Shown here: one piece after another, positions 54,028-63,274 of the stretch
Position numbering within the stretch: the stretch's first letter is position 1
Layout of the letters: each line of letters opens with the position of its first letter
DNA from: Paenochrobactrum glaciei
GTDB taxonomy: Bacteria > Pseudomonadota > Alphaproteobacteria > Rhizobiales > Rhizobiaceae
NCBI RefSeq assembly: GCF_039522165.1
Contig: NZ_BAAADE010000007.1
Location: 62,001 to 126,000, forward strand
DNA: 64,000 nt
Reading direction: 5' to 3'
Notes under the pieces: model-generated
Seen by the model: the letters and a program-made list of their open reading frames with translations, nothing else
Database searches by the model: none
What the model was told of the DNA's origin: nothing
Translations under genes and position numbers: made by a program

Positions 54028-55989
54028 TCAAAGTTCAATGCCATCACCGGGATCAAGCGCGGCCCTTCGGGCCACAAGTCGCATCCGGGCGCGTATCGCG
54101 TCGGCTCTGACGGCGTCCAAGTTGGGCTCGTCGTCCAGAAACTCGAATTCCTGCGAGGGCGACGGCGGTGGCGTGATGATTTCCTCGTGTTCGGGCAATT
54201 CCGGCTCGCGACGGATGCCGGCATTGGCGGGATCGCCACCGTCATCACCGCCAGCGCCGACACCAGCACTGCCCGCTGCCGCGACGACGCGGTCAGTCCA
54301 GTCATCTGGTGTGGCGGCATTCGCCTGGCCCGCCGCCAACTCAGGCGGCGTGACAATCCGCTCCCGCAGGCGCCCATCCTCGAAATACCGTGCTTTAGTG
54401 GCGTGGATCGGCGGCGTTCCCGCCACCATGACGATTTCGTCGGTGGGCGGAAGCTGCATGATCTCGCCGGGTGTCAGCAGCGGTCGCGCTGTCTCCTGCC
54501 GCGAGACCATGAGATGGCCGGCATAGTTGGTGGAATCGCGCAGTTCCGTCGCCGTGCCGAGCGCATCTGAGACGCGCTTGGCGGTGCGCTCATCGTTCGT
54601 CGCGAAACTGATGCGCACATGGCAGTTGTCCAAAATCGCGTTGTTTGGCCCATAGGCCCGCTCGATCTGGTTGAGCGATTGCGCGATGAGGAAGCCCTTG
54701 AGGCCGTAGCCAGCCATAAAGGCCAGTGCGGATTCAAAGAAATCGAGACGGCCGAGAGCCGGAAACTCGTCCAGCATCAGCAGGAGCCGGTGGCGCTTGC
54801 TCGATGTGGTCAGCTCCTCGGTCAGTCGACGGCCGATCTGGTTGAGGATCAGGCGGATGAGCGGCTTGGTGCGATTGATGTCGGATGGCGGCACCACGAG
54901 GTAGAGGCTGACCGGCTTCTTGCCGCTGACGAGATCGGCGATGCGCCAGTCGCAGCGTGCCGTGACGCGAGCGACGACGGGGTCCCGGTAGAGGCCAAGG
55001 AATGACATGGCGGTTGAGAGAACGCCGGAGCGTTCGTTGTCGGATTTGTTCAGCAGTTCGCGCGCGGACGATGCGATCACGGGATGCACGCCGGCTTCGC
55101 CGAGATGCGACGTCTCCATCATGGCGCGCAAAGTGGCTTCGACCGGGCGGCGCGGATCGGATAGGAAGCTCGCTACGCCCGCCAGCGTCTTGTCTTTCTC
55201 GGCGTAGAGGACATGCAGGATCGCACCGACAAGCAGACTATGGCTGGTCTTTTCCCAATGGTTGCGTTTGTCGAGCGAGCCTTCGGGATCAACCAGAATG
55301 TCCGCGATATTCTGTACGTCGCGGACTTCCCATTCGCCCTGTCGCACCTCAAGCAACGGATTATAGGCGGATGACTTCGCATTGGTCGGATCGAATAACA
55401 GGACACGGCCACACTTCGCCCGGAAACCCGCCGTTAGCGTCCAGTTCTCGCCCTTGATGTCGTGGACGATACAGCTTCCCGGCCAGGTCAGCAGTGTCGG
55501 GACGACAAGGCCCACGCCCTTACCGCTTCGCGTCGGAGCGAAGCAAAGCACATGCTCGGGGCCATCATGACGTAGATAGTCACGGTTGTAGCGGCCGAGA
55601 ACCACTCCATCAGGACCAAGCAGACCAGCGGATCGGATTTCCTTGTCTTCGGCCCATCGTGCTGATCCATAGGTGGCGACATTGCCAGTCTCTCGCGCCC
55701 GGATGATCGACATAACGATCGCGGCCGCGATGGCGAGGAAACCACCCGATACTGCGATGATGCCGCCCTCGACAAAGATTGCGGGCGCATAGGCGTCGAA
55801 AGAAAACCACCACCAGAAGAAGGCCGGCGGATAGTAGACCGGCCAGCCTGCCAGCTCGAACCAGGGACTTCCAAGCTGTGGTTGGAAGCCGAGGCGAAAG
55901 GCGACCCACTGCGTCGTCGCCCAGGTCATGACAAAAACAATGGTCAGGACGACGGTGATCTGACCCCAGAGTATTCTACCTCCGCGCAT
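54028..55989 (-). CDS. traG: Type IV coupling protein TraG (VirD4-like)
   Basis: 653 residues from the ATG at 55989 (CGGAG upstream; a TTG at 56007 is also open). Two N-terminal membrane segments (QITVVLTIVFVMTWATTQWV; GGIIAVSGGFLAIAAAIVMS), Walker A FAPTRSGKGVGLVVPTLL, Walker B LLLMLDEFPALGRLDFFESA, and an acidic proline-rich tail. It brings the relaxase-DNA complex to the channel. Unlike trbE and trbG it reads through intact. Confidence 0.92.
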   Translation of the reverse strand: MRGGRILWGQITVVLTIVFVMTWATTQWVAFRLGFQPQLGSPWFELAGWPVYYPPAFFWWWFSFDAYAPAIFVEGGIIAVSGGFLAIAAAIVMSIIRARETGNVATYGSARWAEDKEIRSAGLLGPDGVVLGRYNRDYLRHDGPEHVLCFAPTRSGKGVGLVVPTLLTWPGSCIVHDIKGENWTLTAGFRAKCGRVLLFDPTNAKSSAYNPLLEVRQGEWEVRDVQNIADILVDPEGSLDKRNHWEKTSHSLLVGAILHVLYAEKDKTLAGVASFLSDPRRPVEATLRAMMETSHLGEAGVHPVIASSARELLNKSDNERSGVLSTAMSFLGLYRDPVVARVTARCDWRIADLVSGKKPVSLYLVVPPSDINRTKPLIRLILNQIGRRLTEELTTSSKRHRLLLMLDEFPALGRLDFFESALAFMAGYGLKGFLIAQSLNQIERAYGPNNAILDNCHVRISFATNDERTAKRVSDALGTATELRDSTNYAGHLMVSRQETARPLLTPGEIMQLPPTDEIVMVAGTPPIHATKARYFEDGRLRERIVTPPELAAGQANAATPDDWTDRVVAAAGSAGVGAGGDDGGDPANAGIRREPELPEHEEIITPPPSPSQEFEFLDDEPNLDAVRADAIRARMRLVARRAALDPGDGIEL

Positions 55990-56141
55990 ACAGGCTCCGT
56001 TCAGCAAAAGAGATGGAGCCGATCAGAGATTGGGCAAGTCTACGAGAATCAACAGGAAAGATGAGACCGGAGGGCTACCGGATACTAACGGCGGCAAATG
56101 GGATGGTTTGCCGAAGCAGAGAGACAACTCGCGGCGGCGAA

Positions 56142-57098
56142 TCAGGAGGTTGCGGAAGACCCGTCCATTTCCGTGGCCAAGGCCAGAAGCTTTGCGAGGG
56201 CAGAGGCACGATTGCTCGGCAACCATACGGCAGAGAAGGCGATGTTTTCGGGTTCATCGTGGATTGGGAGGAACGCGACATTCGCTGTCGAGACCGATAC
56301 TCCTTCCTCAACAAACAGCGAAATGCCATGCCCGCCTGCGATCATAGACAGGAGCGCGCTGCGACCGACATCGAAGCGTACGATTGTTGGAAGCGGCCAT
56401 CGGCCCGAACATAGCATCACGATCAGGTCATGAAGCTGCGGACCAGTTCCGCCATGACGGACAAGAAAGGTTTCCTCGGCGAGCTGCCGCCATTCAACAT
56501 TCTGTTGTGTCGCCAATCGATGCGTCGCCGGCACCACGGCCATTAGACGGTCGCGCCAGATCACACGGGAATGCAGGTCGGGGATTTCGTGGGCGTAGGC
56601 CATGAAGGCAACATCGAGCTTGCCTTTTCTCACCATCATCTGGGCGTCACGGGCCGTCCCCTCGGCGATGTGGAGGCGGACAAACGGATACTGGCTGTGA
56701 AACCGCTCCAATAGTCGGTCGAGAAATCCGCCTGCAACCAGGGCGTGGACTCCGATCCGAAGTTCTCCCTCTTCAGCACGCGACTGCATGCCAACGGTTT
56801 TGATGGCATGATCGAGGATACCCAAAGCATCATCGACCTGCTCGACGAAGCGGCGTCCGGTTTCGGTCAGGCGGACGCCGCGGGTGTTGCGGTCGAATAG
56901 GACAACACCAAGGGTGTCCTCCAGCGCCTTTATCCGGGTGCTGACACTCGACTGACTGACGCCGAGCGCATTGGCGGCACGGTAGAAGCTAAGATATTCT
57001 GCCACCGCCAGCGTCTGGACGAGCGCAACCATGGGAACGTGTTTTCCCAATATCGGAAAGCCAGTGTGTTCCGAGGGTTTTTGAAATCGCCGTCGCAT
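56142..57098 (-). CDS. LysR-family regulator, cargo
   Basis: 318 residues. The DNA-binding domain has VALVQTLAVAEYLSFYRAAN and GVSQSSVSTRIKALEDTLGV; the effector domain LRIGVHALVAGGFLDRLLER and WRQLAEETFLVRHGGTGPQL. The N-terminus has about 20 extra residues before the usual start. It begins three bases after the SDR stop, so it may be the last gene of a minus-strand operon led by the MerR gene. A broken relative lies at 60375-60840. Confidence 0.85.
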   Translation of the reverse strand: MRRRFQKPSEHTGFPILGKHVPMVALVQTLAVAEYLSFYRAANALGVSQSSVSTRIKALEDTLGVVLFDRNTRGVRLTETGRRFVEQVDDALGILDHAIKTVGMQSRAEEGELRIGVHALVAGGFLDRLLERFHSQYPFVRLHIAEGTARDAQMMVRKGKLDVAFMAYAHEIPDLHSRVIWRDRLMAVVPATHRLATQQNVEWRQLAEETFLVRHGGTGPQLHDLIVMLCSGRWPLPTIVRFDVGRSALLSMIAGGHGISLFVEEGVSVSTANVAFLPIHDEPENIAFSAVWLPSNRASALAKLLALATEMDGSSATS

Positions 57099-57101
57099 GT
57101 T

Positions 57102-57872
57102 CTATGGCTCAGCAGCGCCACGTAGATAGTCTCCGCCATGAGCCTGCGGATTTCGGCGCAAGGCCTCTTCCGCGATGATATCAGCCCCGAATATGCGGGA
57201 GTTTTGCGTTCTGTTCTCGAACATATCCCAGAAGCACGCTGCAACATCCTTCGGATCGATTGTTCCCGTCTGATCGAATGCTCCGACGCCCTCTGTGCCT
57301 TTGACGAAGCCGTTGATAACGACTTCCGCAACGTGGATTCCATGTGAAGCAAGGGTCGGGACCAGGATGCCCAGAGCCTTGTGCTGCGCAGCCACCGTTA
57401 TGGCCATCACAGCATAGTCGACGGCGAACTTGTTTATTTCCGGCCGGTCGAGTGCTGTGATCCCGCTCGTTGCCAAGATCGTGCCACCCGACGCCTTGAG
57501 ATCGTCGAACAAGGCCTGCACTGCTGCAATGAAGCTGACAAGGCGTAGCTCCAGGCTTTGCCTCAAATCCTCAACCGGTGATGTAAGCAGGTCTCCATTG
57601 ACCGGCAGGAAGGCGTTCCAGTGCAAAATGCCGACAGGCCCGAGCGATGCTCGTATGTCTGCGAAAGCGTTAGCGCGTGCATCGCTGTCCGTAAGGTCGG
57701 CAGGGAACGATTTGGCGGTGACACCCTCTTTGCGCAGTGCCTCGGCGCCAGCCTCCAGACGTTCAGCATTTCGGGCGATAATCGCAACGGGATGCCCAGC
57801 CGCCCCAAAGCGGCGGGCAACGGCTTGGGAGATTCCAGGCCCATAGCCGCAAATGACGATGGGGTTCTTCAT
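57102..57872 (-). CDS. SDR-family oxidoreductase
   Basis: 256 residues from the ATG at 57872 (GGAATG upstream). Rossmann fold start NPIVICGYGPGISQAVARRF with a Gly-rich loop, then IARNAERLEAGAEALRKEG and ILATSGITALDRPEINKFAV. The catalytic Tyr-x-x-x-Lys motif is not clearly present: DYAVMAITVAAQHKALG has a Tyr but no Lys four residues on, so catalysis is uncertain. It lies between the exported protein and LysR genes. Confidence 0.75.
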   Translation of the reverse strand: MKNPIVICGYGPGISQAVARRFGAAGHPVAIIARNAERLEAGAEALRKEGVTAKSFPADLTDSDARANAFADIRASLGPVGILHWNAFLPVNGDLLTSPVEDLRQSLELRLVSFIAAVQALFDDLKASGGTILATSGITALDRPEINKFAVDYAVMAITVAAQHKALGILVPTLASHGIHVAEVVINGFVKGTEGVGAFDQTGTIDPKDVAACFWDMFENRTQNSRIFGADIIAEEALRRNPQAHGGDYLRGAAEP

Positions 57873-57940
57873 GGCACATTCCTTTTCGGGCGAGCGCCCG
57901 GCCACGATGACCGGGCGTCTTTTGAGATCGGTGTTTGCGG

Positions 57941-58624
57941 TCAGGCAGCGTTCAGTGAATGGCCGCCTTCAACGAGCCAGGAATCGTGCAGCCACTTTTC
58001 CGTGCCGCGATGACCGGGAAAGGTGATCCAGTGAATATCTCGCTCGAAGACCATGACCTTGCGATCTGCGCCGACGATGACCCAGAACCAACGGCCATCG
58101 GCTGTGTTGCGCATCTTCACCTTCATGCCTTTGAGCGTGAGGTTTTCGGTTCTACCGTCTCGGATAACGCGAAGAGGTTCGTCATGCGGGTCGATCCAGC
58201 TCAGCTTCATTCCCGGCAATAGGTCCGGTGCCTGCTTCTGCAAGAAGTCCATGGCAACGGCCTGCGCTTCCTCGCGCGACGGCAGATCGTGGCCGACCAG
58301 ATCCAGATCGATACGAGCGAACCCTTTGAGACGGCCATTGCTGGCAGTCAGGGTGCTGAAATGCTCACCGCCGAACCCGGCGTTGCGTCCGTCTACACGC
58401 TCATAGCGCACAAGCTCGGCTGTTTCGCCATCAACGGTAGCGGAACGGCGTCTCGCCTCACGATAGCCGGTGGGCAGATGGTCATTGAGTGGAAAGGCGA
58501 TTTCTTCAGCGGATGTGGTGCTGGTCATAGTGCTTCCTTTGCCGGTTTGGGCCAGAGCGTAGGTTGCCGTTGCCGCGATCAGGCTGGCGGCGATGATGCT
58601 GATTGCAGTTCTGCGTGAGGGCAT
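57941..58624 (-). CDS. Exported protein of unknown function
   Basis: 227 residues from the ATG at 58624, with GGAG six bases upstream. Signal peptide MPSRRTAISIIAASLIAATA to YALAQ, then a mature domain of about 200 residues: YREARRRSATVDGETAELVR, LVGHDLPSREEAQAVAMDFL, MKVKMRNTADGRWFWVIVGA. The arrangement is reminiscent of PepSY-like domains but no family is certain. It lies 28 bp downstream of the MFS transporter gene and may assist it. Confidence 0.65.
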   Translation of the reverse strand: MPSRRTAISIIAASLIAATATYALAQTGKGSTMTSTTSAEEIAFPLNDHLPTGYREARRRSATVDGETAELVRYERVDGRNAGFGGEHFSTLTASNGRLKGFARIDLDLVGHDLPSREEAQAVAMDFLQKQAPDLLPGMKLSWIDPHDEPLRVIRDGRTENLTLKGMKVKMRNTADGRWFWVIVGADRKVMVFERDIHWITFPGHRGTEKWLHDSWLVEGGHSLNAA

Positions 58625-58652
58625 GGAGATCTCCAATTTGCGGGGTTGTTGA

Positions 58653-59792
58653 TCAGGACTTGCGGGTGGCGGTGATGCCGAGCGCGGCTATGAGCAGCAG
58701 ACCGGCTGGAAGCAGCCAGAGAGGCGCAGTTCCGAACTGCGCCAACGCCTGCGACAGGGGCGGAGCGAGGCTTGCTCCGATGAAAAGACAGAAGGTGTAG
58801 AATGCCAGCGCCAGTCCGCGATTGGCATTGGTAGCGCGTCCAGCCACCGTGGCGATCAGGCCAGGCACGGCAAGAGCAACGCCGGCCGACAGGACGATGC
58901 TCGCGCCCATCACTGTCAGCGATGTTCCCACAGCTGCCAGCATCAACCCCAAACACGCCAGCACGAGGCCGAGGCGTGCCGTAACAGTGGCGCCATAACG
59001 AAGCGTCAGCGGCGCAGCGGCAAAAGTCAGAAGCAATGGCGGTAGGCCGATAAGGCGCAGGGTCTGGAGGTCGACGTTGAGGGCGACCCCGAGCGTTTGC
59101 GCTCCGGCATGCAGGGAGACAAAGCCGAACAGCACCGTGACAGCGGCTGCCCATGCCGTGAGGATGCTAGGATTGTGCAGAAGCGAAGCCAGATGCCCGC
59201 GTGACGACTCCTTCTGCGCGGGCTGTCGCGTCCCGGTCTTGGTCGCGACAGCCAGAGCAATCGCAGCCAGCAGATAGAATGGTGCCAGACACAGCATGAT
59301 CCCCGGCAATCCGACATCCATTCCGGCCGCAAAGACCTGAGCGAGCGGGGCAGCCCCGAGGAATGCGAAGCTCATCAGGGACACACCGAACGGGCGCTGT
59401 GCGGGCGGCAGTTCCTCGGCTATCAGCGACAGTGCGGCAGGCGGGAATGCCGCAGCAACGAAGCCCTGCGCGGCTCGCGACGCGAGGAGCATCTCGAAGC
59501 TCTGCGCCCAACTGACCAACAGGGTTGCCAGCGCGGTCGTTGTCAGCCCGAACAGGATCAGCCGAAGCCGCCCGTAGCGATCGGAGAGCGGTCCAAACAC
59601 GAGAAATCCAGAGGCATAGGCGAAACCGAAAGCCGAGCCGATAAGGGCAGCGCGTTCCGGCGCGATGTCGAACCGTCCGGCAACATCCGTGACTAACGGA
59701 ATGGTGACATAGAGCTGGCCAACAACGAGGAAACCGCAAAGCATGAGCAAAAGAAGCAGGAAGATGTGACGCGAACAAATCGGGCTTGTCAT
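58653..59792 (-). CDS. MFS transporter (drug efflux type)
   Basis: 379 residues from the ATG at 59792. Twelve membrane segments. The loop 2-3 motif is GFLVFGPLSDRYGRLRLILF, the DHA family pattern. Other segments: AAFPPAALSLIAEELPPAQR and FYTFCLFIGASLAPPLSQAL. Probable proton-driven efflux of a small toxic compound. The MerR gene directly upstream suggests induction by that compound; the decamer ACCTGACGTT (as AACGTCAGGT at 59808-59817) is shared with the MerR promoter. Confidence 0.82.
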   Translation of the reverse strand: MTSPICSRHIFLLLLLMLCGFLVVGQLYVTIPLVTDVAGRFDIAPERAALIGSAFGFAYASGFLVFGPLSDRYGRLRLILFGLTTTALATLLVSWAQSFEMLLASRAAQGFVAAAFPPAALSLIAEELPPAQRPFGVSLMSFAFLGAAPLAQVFAAGMDVGLPGIMLCLAPFYLLAAIALAVATKTGTRQPAQKESSRGHLASLLHNPSILTAWAAAVTVLFGFVSLHAGAQTLGVALNVDLQTLRLIGLPPLLLTFAAAPLTLRYGATVTARLGLVLACLGLMLAAVGTSLTVMGASIVLSAGVALAVPGLIATVAGRATNANRGLALAFYTFCLFIGASLAPPLSQALAQFGTAPLWLLPAGLLLIAALGITATRKS

Positions 59793-59807
59793 TTTCTTTC
59801 GTAAGCT

Positions 59808-59817
59808 AACGTCAGGT
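59808..59817 (-). promoter_or_regulatory. Decamer shared with the MerR promoter
   Basis: Minus strand ACCTGACGTT, 16 bp before the MFS start, identical to the plus-strand word at 60264-60273 in front of the MerR gene. It could be a regulator half-site or a relic of a duplicated promoter. Confidence 0.4.
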
Positions 59818-59854
59818 GTAGATTGAGGGCGCAAATATAGGTCTCCTATAGGGG

Positions 59855-60247
59855 TCAGTCCGTTCGGCGAGCTTGGTCGATCAGCGATTTCATGCGGGCT
59901 ATGTTGCTTTCCAGATCGCGGCGGAAAGCCGTCAGCTCCGTGAGCTGCGCATCGGTCTTGGCAATCTGGGCTTCGAGGATTCTAAGTACCTTCTCCTTAC
60001 CCTTGATGCCGCTTGCGTCCTCGAAATAGAGGTCAATCACCGCCGCGATCTCGTCCAGGCTCAGTCCTAACCGTTTGAGCGCAGCGATCTTCTCCAACCT
60101 CTGGTAGGAGGTGTCGTCGTAGTAGCGATAGCCTGCTCCCTCGCGTTCGGCAGGCTTGAGCAACCCGATACGCTCGTAATAATGGATTGTGCGATGGCTG
60201 ACCCCGGCGCGCTGGGCCAACTCGCCGATTTGCATGCGAGAGAACAA
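59855..60247 (-). CDS. MerR-family transcriptional regulator
   Basis: About 130 residues. HTH and wing: MQIGELAQRAGVSHRTIHYY, ERIGLLKPAEREGAGYRYYD, then a coiled dimer helix (KVLRILEAQIAKTDAQLTEL). No cysteine ligands for metals are visible, so an organic inducer is more likely. Start: TTG at 60247 has AGGTGG at good spacing; the ATG four codons later (60235) is the classical N-terminus. It leads the MFS-exported protein-SDR-LysR block. Confidence 0.82.
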   Translation of the reverse strand: MFSRMQIGELAQRAGVSHRTIHYYERIGLLKPAEREGAGYRYYDDTSYQRLEKIAALKRLGLSLDEIAAVIDLYFEDASGIKGKEKVLRILEAQIAKTDAQLTELTAFRRDLESNIARMKSLIDQARRTD

Positions 60248-60262
60248 CTTACCACCTATCTG

Positions 60263-60284
60263 AACCTGACGTTGAGTGTAGGTT
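60263..60284. promoter_or_regulatory. Probable MerR operator
   Basis: AACCT-N12-AGGTT dyad (AACCTGACGTTG, AGTGTAGGTT) starting 16 bp before the MerR gene, the length and ACCT/AGGT form of MerR-type operators lying between -35 and -10 elements. Confidence 0.5.
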
Positions 60285-60374
60285 TAGTTAAGTGGTCTCG
60301 ATTTGTCAATAAGATCGTCAGTTTGAGATCTGGTCGCCTCCATAGTGAAGGGCAATAGATATTCTAGCTGACCA

Positions 60375-60840
60375 TCAAGGTCTGGTGATCTCGGCTGCGA
60401 GGGAAAGTAGGTTTTGGAGCGAGGCGCTCCGATTTTGTGGCAACCAGACCGCCGAGAATACAATCGGCTCCGGCTCATCGACAAACGGCAGGAACACGAC
60501 GTCGGCTGCTGGAAGCAGCCCACTCGCAGCTCCAAGGAGGGGGATGCCAGAACCCTGCGCGACCATGGATAGCAATGTGCCGCGCTCCACCTCGAAGCGC
60601 TGGATGGTCGGCAGCGGCCAGCGCCCGGACAAACGTAGCACTATATGATCATGCACCTGTGGTCCCGTACCGCCGTGGCGGACAAGGAAGGTCTCACCAG
60701 CAAGATCGGTCCATATGACACCGGACTGCCCAGCAAGCCGGTGGTTCGATGGCAGCGCTACGACCAGCGGTTCAGTCCAAACCGGCTGGGATTGTTAATC
60801 CGGCAGATCGAACGTGCCGACCAGCGATGCCTTCTACTGG
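60375..60840 (-). pseudogene. LysR-family regulator, C-terminal fragment
   Basis: The frame reads from about 60840: VGTFDLPD, a stop, then QSQPVWTEPLVVALPSNHRL, GETFLVRHGGTGPQVHDHIV and LSGRWPLPTIQRFEVERGTL to the end at 60375. It aligns along its length with the effector domain of the LysR protein at 56142-57098 (VRHGGTGPQLHDLIV, SGRWPLPTIVRFDV). The DNA-binding domain is gone. An old duplicate on the other side of the MFS/MerR block. Confidence 0.7.
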
Positions 60841-61201
60841 CCGGGCCTCGTTCCGGGATCAGTCGCTTTCTGAAGTCAAAACCGCAATTGATAGCGAACG
60901 AAGTCATCGGCTTCGACAACCTGTCAATGCCATAGATATGGCCTGTTGATCCCATCCATTTTACTTCTGGTTCAGTCCAATGAGATTGTGATGATCAAAC
61001 GAGTATGCCCAGCCCCTGAGTGGTCGCGAAGCACATAGAAATTGCCGCTCAATCAGCCCAACCACCAACGAGCTTCGCGCCGCCGAGTGTAGAAAACACG
61101 CGAGAGAATGTCCGAACTCCCCCGAAGCACCGCGATCAGTTTGAACATATAACCTAAAGAATGGCCGTTATGAATTCATGTGGTGAAGGGCATGGGAATT
61201 C
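60841..61201. other. Gap between LysR remnant and relaxase gene
   Basis: No gene is seen. In related elements the transfer origin lies close to the relaxase gene, so it may be here, but no clear nick-site motif or inverted repeat could be identified by eye. Confidence 0.3.
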
Positions 61202-63274
61202 TCACAGCCCAAATCCCCTCTGCCGCCCCAACTGCCACGAAACCGATCCGCCCTGAACGATACCCGCGACCTCTCGGCCTAGCTGACGGTCGATTACTGG
61301 CCGCCACGGAACAAGCGTGAACTCGTGACTCTTTTCGACCACGGCAAACTTGCCGCTCGATAGATGTACGACCCCGGTAAACTTGCCACTGACGGCCTCG
61401 CCGTCAGCGGCAGGCCGAAACGGCAGTGCCTTGCTCGCTGTCATCTCCGCACCTACGCCAGCCACTTCCCGTTCCTGCAGACTGGCGAGCAGATTGCGCC
61501 GATAGCGGATGCGTCCATTCTGCTGCCGCGTGGCATCACCCTGTGCGATATGATGCTCGCGGCGCTGGTCCATAGCCTCGCGCACCTGAAGGCCGAACCC
61601 TGCCGGGGTCAGATCTGAAGCGTCCGGCGTAACCAGCCGCCGGTCGAGCCAGGTCGCAACATCGGCACCGATCTGCTTTTCCAGATCGAAGGTCGAGACG
61701 ACACGAATGCTGGCCTGCTGGTTACGGCCAGCATCGTAAGCGGTGGCGCGGCTCTCGAAGTCTTCGGGGATACGCCACTGGTCAGCGTCGACCCGCTCCG
61801 TAATCCCGGCACGGCGTAGCGCCTCCAGTCGCCGGACATAGGCATCGACATAGCCCTTGTAATCACCACCAGGCATACGTCCCTCGAACGCCACCTGTTC
61901 GAGGTGTCGGCTCGGTCGGTAGATACCATTCTCCGAGATCGCAGCGATGGTGCGATCAGAGGGACGCTGCGCCGTATCGGCGGGGCCGACCTCCACGATA
62001 CTGCCGATCCGGGCATCTTCGACGCGGGCCGGATCAATGCCGGGAAGATGGTGTGTTCGCCCGTCGATACCGTCCACCACGAGCGTCAGGTTTTCGCCCA
62101 TCTTGTCGGTGAGATATTTGTCCACGATGCGTCCGGTGATGGGTGCCGCCGGTGCCGCATCGTGAAGCTGGAAGGTCATCGGGTCGCGCTCCTGCCCATC
62201 GGCCTTCAGCGCCTTATGCATGTTGCGGATGATGTCGCCGCGTTCACCGAGTTCACGCAGCGCCGGTTCCATCTTCGCGCCAAGCTCCCAGACGCCCGGC
62301 GCGTGTTCGGTGGCCAGCCCCATCTTTTCGAGTTTGGCGAGACGGCGCAGGCGAAGCGTGCGGTTGAACTGGCGGCGTGCATCTGCCGGTTCATGGCGCA
62401 GATCGAGGAACCTTTCATCGGCATCCTCGGTAATGGCGCGGTCGATGCGCGTGAAGCGGTCCTGATCGATTTCGGCAGACAGCTTGCGGCTCTGTTCGAT
62501 CTCGGTCACTGGGCCAAGTTCCAGCGTGGTCAGTTCGCTCGCCCGCTCGCGAATGCCGTTGGCGAGATAGTCGCCGTTGATGACCAGGTTCTCGCCCAGT
62601 TCGTCCTTGCCGCGAACGATGACATGGACATGGGGATGGCCGGTATTGTGGTGGTTGACTGCCACCCAATCGAGCTTCGTGCCAAGGTCGACCTCAATGC
62701 GGCTCATCAGATCGCGGGTGTGTTCGGTGAGATCGGAAAGATCGGCGGCATCTTCGGGCGAAACGATAAAGCGGAACTGGTGCCGATCATCCTTGCCGCG
62801 GTCAAGGAAAGCAGCGTCATCGGCGCGATCCTCGGTGGCCGAATAAAGTTGGCCGCGCTCGCCATCGCGCGAAGTTCCATCACGCTGGATATAGCGCAGA
62901 TGGGCAGCCCCTTTGCCATTCTTCCCCGCGCCCTGGACATAACGAGTTTTGACGACAACGCGACGCATCCCAGCAGTACTGTGCCGCCAACCGCCCGACA
63001 GGGTTCGGGCGTGGACAAAGGCCGCCCCACGGCCACGCTTGACGCCCGGGCCTTTGACAGCCCGCGACGCCTTCCCGCCCTTTCCGGCCGAACCAGATGA
63101 AGACGACGAGGATGTCCGTGATGCGAATGAAGATGATCTGCCGGGACTGTTGCTGTGCTGACGCGCCAGCTTCTTCGCCTGCGTCAGAAAGCTCTTCGCC
63201 TTACCCGCCTTCGGCACGTCGGATTTGATCCGACCTGGCCTGGGACGAAAGCGGTTTTGGTCATCGGAGCTCAT
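61202..63274 (-). CDS. Relaxase / mobilisation nuclease (RlxS-type, DUF3363)
   Basis: 690 residues. Basic Ser-rich N-terminus, then the relaxase domain: RRVVVKTRYVQGAGKNGKGA, AHLRYIQRDGT, and the metal-binding histidine motif WVAVNHHNTGHPHVHVIVRG. The C-terminal two thirds is a DUF3363-type domain (RFLDLRHEPADARRQFNRTL onward). It nicks the transfer origin and pilots the strand into the recipient with TraG. No frame break seen. The ATG overlaps the stop of the small upstream ORF by four bases. Confidence 0.88.
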   Translation of the reverse strand: MSSDDQNRFRPRPGRIKSDVPKAGKAKSFLTQAKKLARQHSNSPGRSSSFASRTSSSSSSGSAGKGGKASRAVKGPGVKRGRGAAFVHARTLSGGWRHSTAGMRRVVVKTRYVQGAGKNGKGAAHLRYIQRDGTSRDGERGQLYSATEDRADDAAFLDRGKDDRHQFRFIVSPEDAADLSDLTEHTRDLMSRIEVDLGTKLDWVAVNHHNTGHPHVHVIVRGKDELGENLVINGDYLANGIRERASELTTLELGPVTEIEQSRKLSAEIDQDRFTRIDRAITEDADERFLDLRHEPADARRQFNRTLRLRRLAKLEKMGLATEHAPGVWELGAKMEPALRELGERGDIIRNMHKALKADGQERDPMTFQLHDAAPAAPITGRIVDKYLTDKMGENLTLVVDGIDGRTHHLPGIDPARVEDARIGSIVEVGPADTAQRPSDRTIAAISENGIYRPSRHLEQVAFEGRMPGGDYKGYVDAYVRRLEALRRAGITERVDADQWRIPEDFESRATAYDAGRNQQASIRVVSTFDLEKQIGADVATWLDRRLVTPDASDLTPAGFGLQVREAMDQRREHHIAQGDATRQQNGRIRYRRNLLASLQEREVAGVGAEMTASKALPFRPAADGEAVSGKFTGVVHLSSGKFAVVEKSHEFTLVPWRPVIDRQLGREVAGIVQGGSVSWQLGRQRGFGL

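Noticed and set aside
61904..63100. Plus-strand frame of 398 codons opposite the relaxase
   Set aside because: Antisense of a gene with clear relaxase motifs; long open frames are expected opposite GC-rich genes.
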